Shown piece by piece: positions 9,367 to 17,400 of a DNA stretch of 24,705 bases. This DNA is from Pseudozyma flocculosa PF-1 (lineage: Eukaryota; Basidiomycota; Ustilaginomycetes; Ustilaginales; Ustilaginaceae): the NCBI RefSeq assembly GCF_000417875.1, contig NW_006920877.1:812152-836856 (forward strand), written 5' to 3'. The notes under the pieces are model-generated. The model ran no database searches, was not told the origin of the DNA, and worked only from the letters and a program-made list of their open reading frames with translations. The position numbers were made by a program, and so were the translations under genes. Every line of letters starts with the position of its first letter. Position 1 is the first letter of the stretch.

Positions 9367-11629
9367 ATGGCCAGCTCCACCGGGCGCAAGCTCAAGATCC
9401 TCATGGCCCATGGCTACACGTCCAACTCGTTCATCTTCTCCAAGCGCTCCGGCGCAATCCGCAGGGCCTGCCGCGACGTCGCAGACTTTACCTTTATCAA
9501 CGGGCCCCTCCTCGTACAGCCCATCACAGACGTCTCCGCCATCGACGTCGACGCCCCCGAGGGCTCCCAGGGCCAAACAATCGACGAAAACACCCCCATC
9601 GAGGAACAGCCCCGCGCATGGTGGAGGACCAACGACGACGGCGTCTACCTAGACTGGGACGTATCCGTGCGCTACCTCAACGAGGTCCTCGAAAAAGAGG
9701 GCCCCTTTGACGCCGTATGGGGTTTCAGCCAGGGCGGATGCCTCGCCGGCCTCCTCGCCGCCGCCTTTGAGCACCCGGAAAAGGTGCCCGGCCTCCGCCT
9801 CCCCGCCAACCAGGGCCCCTTCCGCTTCGCCATCGCCGTATCCGGCTTCCGCAGCAGGGACCCCGTCCACCAGGCGCTCTTCGAAAAGCCCGTACAGACC
9901 CCCGTCCTGCACGTTCTCGGAAGGTGAGCTCATCCGCCCGCCCCGCCCATCCTGGCCGCCAAGACGATAACCACGGCCAAAGCACGCTTGCTGAATCTCC
10001 AACTCCCCCGCCGCTGCTCTTCTCTGGTCTCCTCCGCGCTTCGCAGAGCCGACCACATCGTCGACCTTGAGCGATCCCAGTCCCTCGTCGACATCTGCGC
10101 CAACTCCCGCGTCGAGCTCCACGACGGCGGCCACGCCCTACCCTCGCAGTGAGTGCCCCGCCTTGACACCTGTCCTCTGCTACCGCTGCTCTGCCGTACC
10201 AAGGCTGCACTGTCTCACCCTCTCAATCTTGCATGGCCACGCTTCTGCAGAGCGCCGTGGCGCAACTTCTTCCGCGACTTTGTCTCGACCTTCGCCTCGG
10301 ATCCCTATGTGCCCAACGACGCCTGGCGCACCGTCGCTGGACCCTCGGACCGACCGCGTGGCGAGACGCCGGGCACCAGCGCCGCCGCCACCCCGCTCGC
10401 CTCGGGCACCACCACCCCCGTGACCTCCCAGGACCCCGCAGGTGAGCAGGCGTCCGCCGGACAGCTGGCAGCGGCGGCGGCGGCAGGTGGAGCGACCGCG
10501 GCAAAGACGCAGAAGCGCGACGTCGACCCGTCCAATCCAGGCAGGACGGTGCCGAGTAAGAAGTCCAACCAGCCCTTCTTGGCTCATCAGCGATGGCTGG
10601 AGGCCAAGGCGGCTGAGCGAGCCAAGGCCGGCCTGCCGCCCGTCGCGCAGGAGCCTAGGCGGCAGCAGAGCGCCGACGCCGCCCAACCTGGAGCGGCAGG
10701 CGCGCTGCTGTCGACCATCAAGATGGCGCTATTGGGCCTCGTGATTGCGGCGGCCGTCGGTCAGTTTATCGCCGGTGACGTCTTGTGGGGCTACCGCGGC
10801 AAGTGGGTCAAGTGGAAGACGTACTTTCCGGTGAGGATCTACGAGCCGCTCGACAAATTGCCCGCATCGGTCAGATGGGAGGAGTGGCGCAACAGAGAAA
10901 GTCACCGCCGTCGCTGTCGCCATCGCCGCCGCCGCCGCCGCCGCCGCTGGGGCGATTGCTGATGCAGTTCGAGAGACATGCTCAGCTGACTTGATCGCTC
11001 GCCCCTTTGTTCCACACAGCAACGTGAGAGGATCTTTTCGCAGCCGGAGCTGGCGCTGTACAACGGCCGGGATCCCAGCAAGCCGGTCTACGTGCGTACG
11101 GGTGTGCCGCCATGTGCGTCGGGTCGCTTTCCCTGAGCTACACGCCTCGCTGACTGCCTGCTTCTCCACACCCCCTCTTTGACCGTCAGATTGCGATCCT
11201 GGGCGACGTGTACGACGTCACGCCGTCGCGGCACATTTACGGACCGGGCGGCAGCTATTCGTTCTTCAGCGGCATCGACGCATCGCGGGCGTATGTGACG
11301 GGATGCTTCCAGGAGCACCTGACGCACGACGTCCGTGGCCTCGACGATTCGCAGATGAAGGTGAGCCGTGGTGCCGGCCTGCCCGTCGGTCGATGCTGCC
11401 GTGCGTGGACGTGGTGACGCAGGAAGGAGGCTGACCCGCGCGGCCGTTCCTCGCCCTTTTTTTCCTCGCCCTCCCTCCCGCCTGCCTCACATAGGCGCTG
11501 CTCGGATGGAAGTCGTTCTACGACAAGAGCGACAAGTACGACAAGGTGGGCCGGGTCGTGTTGCCGCAGCTGGGCGACGACGTGCCCATCCCGGAGATGT
11601 GCGAGAGCGCGACGCCGCAGCAGTCCTAG
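9367..11629 (+). CDS. FSH-type serine hydrolase fused to a cytochrome b5/MAPR haem domain
   Basis: Six exons (9367-9923, 10047-10148, 10251-10830, 11020-11091, 11190-11360, 11495-11629) join in frame to 538 residues. Residues 1-238 are an FSH1/OVCA2-type alpha/beta hydrolase: HG at 15-16, nucleophile S121 in GFSQGG, and probable D188 (GRAD) and H215 (DGGHALPS), so the triad is intact. Residues 239-374 are an Ala/Thr/Pro linker and then a charged helix-like stretch (QPFLAHQRWLEAKAAER). A membrane span follows (about 378-395). Residues 414-516 are a neudesin/MAPR-like cytochrome b5 domain: ELALYNGRDPSKPVY, ILGDVYDV, then Y454 and Y460 spaced as Y107/Y113 of PGRMC1 (Y113 being the haem ligand), DASRAYVTGCF and HLTHDVRGL. 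Exon 3 has no stop and no methionine between the two halves until M378 in the span, which argues for one polypeptide. Two merged gene models with an unseen alternative first exon remain possible. The hydrolase substrate is unknown. Confidence 0.8.
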
Positions 11630-12362
11630 TCCTAGGCGGCTGTCGGCGGTCGGCGGTCGGCCATAGAGCGACCAGAAACGGGAATAGAAGCCTAGACGCA
11701 GAACCAGCCGATCGGTTGTGTGCGTGTGAGCGATGCACAGGCATGGTCGCGCCCGCTCGACCTGGCGTCCTCGGTCGGATGCCCTCAGTCGTGCTGGCCA
11801 AGACGCGCGGTCGCCCCCCAGTCCATCACTGCAACGACACTCGGGCCTGGACCGCGGAGAAGAGCAGTTACCACGTTTGAGCCGCGCAGGGCAACATATA
11901 CCGGGCCCTGGGCAGACCTCGCTGGTGCTACTGCCCGACCCCTGGCACACTGGCGACTCTGCTCCTCGAATGTGGACGCCTTGCCTGGTTTGCCCCCACT
12001 CAAACCTCCTCGCTCGCCCTGTCTAGCCTCTTCCTTCCTCTCTCTCCACCTTTGGAGTGCGTCGAAGAGGAGGCAAGGAGACGGGAGATCAACCCGACCA
12101 CTTTGCCACTCGTCGAGGCCGGCGGGATCCATGCGGCGTTCAGGGAGGCGACGAGGCCAGCACAGAGGTCGAACCCAGACGCGCAGCGACGAGACGAGCG
12201 GCGCGGGCTCTGTTCGCATACCCGCCCGCTCTCGTGCGTCATTCTCATCTGCATCGGAAGTCACTCCCGCGATGCGTACAATGCTCACCATCCAGTGGGC
12301 TCGCTCGAGCATGCAATGGTCCTTCCGTCTGTGCAATTATATCGGTCCCACGCGGGCTGGTG

Positions 12363-12392
12363 CAGACCCAGACCCAGAGCCAGAGCCAGAGC
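12363..12392. repeat. (CAGACC)2(CAGAGC)3 hexanucleotide array
   Basis: Five contiguous hexamers, the first two differing from the rest by one base. Intergenic. Confidence 0.85.
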
Positions 12393-12683
12393 ATGGTTTG
12401 CCGGTCGATACGTGCCTCTCTCCGGGTTCCAGAAGCGCAAAGGCCGGATCACACCGCCAATGCCGCAGCATGGGCTGGCTTGGCGTCGTACAACCCGTCC
12501 AGGGCGCGATCGATCGGGGCCGGTCCGAGAACATCGCTGCACAACGGCGCTCCCGAGCAGACCAAAGTTGTGGCGCAGAGAAGCGGTGGCTTGGCGGCAT
12601 TCCCATTCCGCGTCCCCGACATGACGCCGGTCGCGGTGGGATCGAAGGACGAGGAGAACGAGAGTCCGATCTGCGTCTGCAAC

Positions 12684-12697
12684 GGTACATACGGTAC
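12684..12697. repeat. GGTACATACGGTAC element, copy 1
   Basis: This 14-mer contains two GTAC sites and recurs exactly at 21108-21121, more than 8 kb away. One such pair could arise by chance in a region of this length, so it matters mainly alongside the other GTAC-type elements of the region. Confidence 0.5.
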
Positions 12698-12753
12698 GGC
12701 GTGGCGGAGGTAAAGAACAGAACGGTAAGCAAGCAGCACAAAGGATGTACAGA

Positions 12754-12777
12754 GGTCGAGGTCGGGGTCGGGGTCGG
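12754..12777. repeat. GGTCGA(GGTCGG)3 hexanucleotide array
   Basis: Four contiguous hexamers, the first differing at its last base. Intergenic. Confidence 0.85.
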
Positions 12778-12835
12778 AGAAGCACGGAGCGACCAGACCG
12801 CCGCTGCTTGTCGATGTCGATCTCGGAACCAGGCA

Positions 12836-12859
12836 GGCCAGGCCAGGCCTGGCCTGGCC
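12836..12859. promoter_or_regulatory. 24-bp perfect palindrome built from GGCCA units
   Basis: Two and a half GGCCA units meet their own inverted copy, with centre CCAGG|CCTGG and no spacer. It can be read as a cruciform-capable site or simply as converging arrays of the dispersed GGCCA repeat. It shares its ten-base centre with the palindrome in the divergent promoter at 8992-9007. Confidence 0.5.
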
Positions 12860-13060
12860 AGGTGGTGGATTTCCCACGCTCTCTCCGATATGAGGTCCTG
12901 CCCGCGCTCTGTTCAAAGCCGGATGGCGTCGGCATCGGGCTCGATAGCTCGCAACCTGTCACACGGACAACGTGTCCCTTCTCCCCTACTCACAACCTTC
13001 TTCCCCCGCCCGGGCGTCTATCGAACAGAGATCCCGCCTATCCCTCCTGCTCATGCATCA

Positions 13061-13860
13061 GCCTAGCCATCAATCAAGGAGGGAGGAACAGGTACAGATT
13101 CCCGGCCGGCTTCCGGAAACGCATCGGGTATCACGCCTCCCCCCCCCCCCCATCCCTCTTCCATCCCCGGTCCATCTCCGGAGGAAGCCTTCCGTCGTTT
13201 TGTTTGCTTTGAGCCGCGGGGATGCTGTCCCCTTCGTCGTCTAGAGGAAGGGTCGAGACCGTCGCTCTGACCTCCATTGGTCTGTCCAACCTCTCGCCGC
13301 TCTCTCTTCCTCATGGCTATTCGTCTGTCCGCCACGCACTGGGCACTGGCTGCACCCCGTCTACGATCTTCCAGTCATTGCCTGCCTTCCCGCCCGCCTG
13401 CCTGCACAGCGCCAAAACCCGCCACTGGATGTGCCGCCGCGACCACCACGACCACGGCCTGCATCCTTGTCGTCTTTCGGGTAGCCTTGTCCGTTCGTGC
13501 GGAATGGCGTGGTCCACGCCGTGCAGCGGCTACTTGTCGCCCCTCCGGCTTTCCATGTCCGGAGATCCTGTGCCGCGAGAAAAGACAAGAGAGACGGATA
13601 CGCTCGCCAGTCGCCACGCCATGCCACAGCAACCCGATGCGATGTCCGTAGCAACGAGGCCCGAAGACGGCGGACGGGACGACGACGAGCGATGCACGAC
13701 GGATCTCGATCTCTTGGCTTGCTTGCTTGCCCCCGTTCTCTCGAATGGCTTGCCAAGAGAGGACAGGGTGGCGTCCCCACTCACAAGTCTACTGCAGCCG
13801 CGCACATATGTGCAGCACACCAGAACGCATCTGTGGCCCCTGTACATCAGCTGCCCGCCT
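13061..13860. other. Gene-free region with a C13 homopolymer
   Basis: No supported gene. A run of thirteen C (13139-13151) sits at the start of a pyrimidine-rich patch. Frames such as plus 13222-13938 are Ser/Arg/Thr-rich and show no family features. Confidence 0.6.
13139..13151. repeat. Poly-C homopolymer (C13)
   Basis: Thirteen consecutive C. Runs of this kind are prone to sequencing length errors, so the exact count is uncertain. Confidence 0.9.
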
Positions 13861-13875
13861 GCCATTGTTGCCACA

Positions 13876-13892
13876 GTATGTACAGTACATAC
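13876..13892. promoter_or_regulatory. GTATGTAC-A-GTACATAC palindrome
   Basis: A perfect 8-bp inverted repeat around a single central A, containing the TACAGTA heptamer (13881-13887). A second near-copy lies at 15330-15346. The GC-rich surroundings make such an AT-richer element stand out. A bound dimeric factor is inferred, not shown. Confidence 0.5.
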
Positions 13893-14315
13893 GTGGCTTA
13901 GCTGCCTGGTAGGCATGGCCAGGACGGAGAGCGAGTAGAAGCGAGAAAGGGGCAGTGGCATCATGGTGCCCGTGCGTTAGCGTCCTGAGCTGCAACCTGC
14001 ATGGGCGGTGGCAAACCGTGCTCAGAGGGTCGACGAGTGATGGCGGCGAAAAGCGACAATGGCGGCAGGCAGGGTCAATGAGGCTACCTTGGGGTGACTG
14101 GACGACGATTGAGGCCCACACGGGCATCGCCAGTCAGCTTGCGCTATCCAGTCGTACGTGGTTTCGCACCTACCGCGGACGTCCTCCATCTTCTCCCCAT
14201 GGTCGTTCGCCCAAGCCCGTCATGCTGCTCTGTTGCCGGCCATCTCATCTCATTGGTGACTCATGGAGCCGCCTCGACCTTGCCCTAGACGACGCTACGC
14301 AGGAGGCGATGAAGC

Positions 14316-14331
14316 TACTGTACATATGTAC
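14316..14331. promoter_or_regulatory. TACTGTA overlapping palindrome GTACATATGTAC
   Basis: The heptamer at 14316-14322 runs into a perfect 12-bp palindrome (14320-14331). It belongs to the same GTAC/TACTGTA vocabulary as the neighbouring elements. Confidence 0.45.
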
Positions 14332-15329
14332 CTACGATCTGAGGGTTGTGACGAACGCCGAAGAGACGCGTTGCGCCCTCTACTGTAAACGAGCAGGAGG
14401 GAGCACAAGGTCGGACGTCGAGCGGCAACCCCCAGGTGACTTCTGGAAGTCGAACCCCGGATATCCTCTCAGTATCTGGCAGGCTCCCAAGCATCGGGTA
14501 TGGAGATGGCGCGGATCGTCTGGGATTGAAACGCGACGCACACGGGGGCGAGGCCGGCGCGACCAGACGAGAGAACGGAGGTGGTGGGCGCTGAGGTGGC
14601 ACGGCGAGAGGGGTGAGCAGGGACATGCCTGTCGCGCGGGCTAGACCGGGATGGGGCTGCGGCTGGTATGGCTGTTCTCCCCAACATTACTGGCTTCACG
14701 CAGGCAGTAGTCAAGACTCAGTCGCCGGCTGGGTTACGGCGAGAATGATGTTGGCGAGATCGATGTGACGGCCACCTCGTCGCGCCGCCTGACTTCCAAG
14801 CCAGGCCAGGCCAGGCTGGATCGTCGACGTGCGCGGAACAGGCCAGGCCAGGCAAAGCCAGGAGGCAACACGAGGTCAGCCAGACGAGCGGTCCGAGAGA
14901 GGGACGGCTTGTGGCCTTGCGGCGCAGAGCGGCTCCTGATATCGAGCTCGCTTGCTTCCTGCTGCAACGGCGCTAACTAAGGCCACAGGGCCCGGTCGGA
15001 AAGGGTCGAGCGAAGGAGTCGAGGTCCCTAGGTACATGGGGCTGTTACGGGCATGAATCGAACGGGGCGCTGTCGGCGAGCCCCAGCTACAGTGGCCAAG
15101 CTTCATTCTCGCATCACTCTAACTGCCCGTCAGCCTACTGTAACGGCCCGGTGGTTCAGCAGCCCATGCATGGTGTCGGTAGCGCTTGGCGGCGTAGGCG
15201 AGGGGTGAGGTCGCAGATCCCGTTTCACGTTCAAGATGGGAGCCGCTGTCCTCCCCCGTTTGGCTCCTTCCCGACCCCATCGCCAGACCGGGCTCGCTCC
15301 CGCCCACTGGCTTGGCAGGCTAGGACGTC

Positions 15330-15346
15330 GTATGTACAGTACGTAC
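15330..15346. promoter_or_regulatory. GTATGTAC-A-GTACGTAC near-palindrome
   Basis: Same layout as the element at 13876-13892: identical left arm and central A, one base different in the right arm (GTACGTAC for GTACATAC). It contains TACAGTA at 15335-15341. Confidence 0.5.
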
Positions 15347-16819
15347 CGTGCCCCGGGTGGCAGACCCGCCTCAGCTTGCCAAGCGACCTCGCGACGGCCG
15401 AGCTGACCTGGTATGACCGCGTCGGCCTTTCGACGGCAAGCAAGCAGACACACATGCGACGGCAAGCGAGTGCGGGGTAAGCACAAGCAGCGCGTACTGC
15501 CGGGCGGCCATAGGGTCACGGTCGAGGTGTCAGCATGATGCTCTTTCTCCCTTCGAGACCGACAGGCTGGCGGTTTCATGGGGACACTCGCGCCACTGCA
15601 ACGTCGACTGGCCGACTACCGAGAGCGCTTTTGCCGCACGCCATACGAGAACGAGGAAGGGACCTCGTCGGTACAGCCAGACCCGGAGACCTTGGGTAGG
15701 TAGAAGGCAAGGTTATCGTCGCCGACGGAAGACCAGCGCTGCAAGCAGACACATACGTACATGGGTACTTTCTGCGGATTTTACGTCGTTCGGAAACCCG
15801 GTCACGGGTACCAGGCAAGCTTCACACTGTACCGCTGCCCGCTGCGCGGTGATCACCGCCGGGATGGCTTACGAGCGAGACAATGGGAAGGGACGACTCA
15901 GGTCGGGCGGAGAAGCCAGGCAATCTCCCCCTCCTGTCCTCCCCGCACTCTGGCATCCGAGCGCGCATCAAAAGAATCTTGATGGCGAGCCTGACGAGGC
16001 ACAGCGTGGACTCTTCTCTTGATCCTTTCAATGACCGAGGCTGCGGGCGAGCCTTCCATACTGTGCACGCACGACAGCACAACAGTCGTCTCGCTGCGTT
16101 CGATCCTGCGGCAGAGTCGCCATCCAGAGGCGCTGTTCGAGGAGCGGTGACGCGGTGATGCTGAAAAAGCAGGTGGCAAAGAAGATTAAAAAAGAGATTG
16201 TGCCCAGGTGACTGGCACAGCCAGCAGATGGTCGCGCGAATCGGCCAGCGGTTCAGACGTGACTAGGCTTGCAAGTGGAGATTTGTGTTGTGTTGTCGCG
16301 ATTCGGGCCGACGGGCTGAATCCAAGCAAAGCTGCCACAGTGGCACAAGTGGCCAAGATCTCGTCACAGATGGGCGCCGCGTCACCGGCGGCCCGAGCCG
16401 AATGGGGCGCGTCCGAGAGCGTACTGTAGCGGCGTCTCGATCTCTTGCCAAGCAAGGTTCCCATGCACGTACGTCGTCTGGGCGAGATGTACTGTAGATG
16501 CGGGCCCGCCGCGCTCCCATTGCGCAGCGCAACGCCCGCCGTTCGGGGCTGGCGGGCCAAAACGCCTGCAAGCAAGTGAACGACTTGCGGCCCGCGGCGG
16601 CGTCGGCGGCGGCGACCTCGCCTAAGGCGCCAAGGAGGCGTGTTCGGCTTCGGCAAGGTACCGGTAGGCAGGTAGCACCGGGTTCGGCCCGCGCCCGACG
16701 CTAGGCGCCTGGCGAGGACGGTCAATTCCGCACTTGCTGACCGACTGTGACCGGGCGCGCCGCTCAAGGCGGCGGTTCGGCAAGGATATCGGGTGGACCC
16801 AGCTTTGTCGTCGGGACGC

Positions 16820-16854
16820 GATGCGATGTGATGCGATGCGATGTGATGAGATGC
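16820..16854. repeat. (GATGN)7 pentanucleotide tandem repeat
   Basis: Seven contiguous 5-bp units (GATGC, GATGT and GATGA mixed) run almost directly into a GGCCT/TGGCC array at 16858-16880. Confidence 0.9.
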
Positions 16855-17400
16855 GAAGGCCTGGCCTGGCCTGGCCTGCCCGTGCTGACCAAACCCGTCG
16901 CAGCGAGCCAATCGGCGTCGCCTTGTCGATAGGCGCTGCGCAGAGCTGAGGCCATGGTGGACCAGGATCTGGGGACCCCTTTGCCAAGCAGTCGTGCGGT
17001 TCGAGGCATGATGCGGTCAAGGGGCCTGGCGGCGGGCCTTCTCTACCTGCACCTGCGCGAATTCGTGCGCCTGTACCACAAAGCAGCCCCTCATCCATCA
17101 AGCTGCCAGGCAGCGCGGCACTCCTTTTGCACCAGCCCCCTGAGTTCTCAATCGTACGTAGGTGACCTGCACGGCGAGAAGGACAAGGAGTGGCCGGGAC
17201 CTCGTTGCATGCCGGTTGCGCTGCTGCCGCTGGAGCGGGCAGCTGAAGCCCTCTGACCCGCCAAGGAACTCGCATCACATGCGAGAGACACAAAGGCAGG
17301 GCGGGCGGTCGAGGGGTCAGCTACAGTAGATCTCTGTCTGTGAGTCGGGCCGGTGCCGACGAGTGCAGTATCGAAGGGGGGAAGACGCTGGCGGCGGTCG

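Larger units (their letters stand above)
11630..13060. other. Gene-free region, downstream of the fusion gene
   Basis: The first few hundred bases must contain the 3' untranslated region of the fusion gene. The largest open frame (11720-13066, plus strand) gives Arg/Ser/Pro-rich sequence with no domain, and overlapping frames on the other strand are just as long, the usual effect of high GC. Small tandem repeats lie at 12363-12392 and 12754-12777. I see no supported gene. Confidence 0.65.
13861..17400. other. Gene-free region carrying most of the heptamer cluster
   Basis: No supported gene. GGCCA arrays lie at 14798-14815, 14838-14862 and 16858-16880, and a GATGN tandem at 16820-16854. Frames on both strands (for example minus 16186-16911 and minus 16622-17293) overlap each other and owe their His/Arg/Ser runs to these repeats. 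Confidence 0.6.

Noticed and set aside
9367..9927. Stand-alone 186-residue hydrolase ending at the stop after position 9923
   Set aside because: It would lack the catalytic Asp and His. A GTGAGC donor at 9924 and in-frame exon 2 restore GRAD and DGGH in the expected places.
11720..13066. 448-codon plus-strand frame
   Set aside because: The composition is Arg/Ser/Pro/Gln-rich and repeat-derived; long frames on the opposite strand overlap it; no domain, no conserved motif and no clear start context.
13139..13151. C13 run as a possible i-motif/G-quadruplex element
   Set aside because: A single homopolymer does not provide the four spaced tracts needed for a convincing call, and its length may be a sequencing artefact.
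14440..14470. TCGAACC-type T-loop-like sequence suggesting a minus-strand tRNA
   Set aside because: The T-stem does not pair and no anticodon arm or acceptor stem could be built. A similar match near 15053 fails for the same reason.
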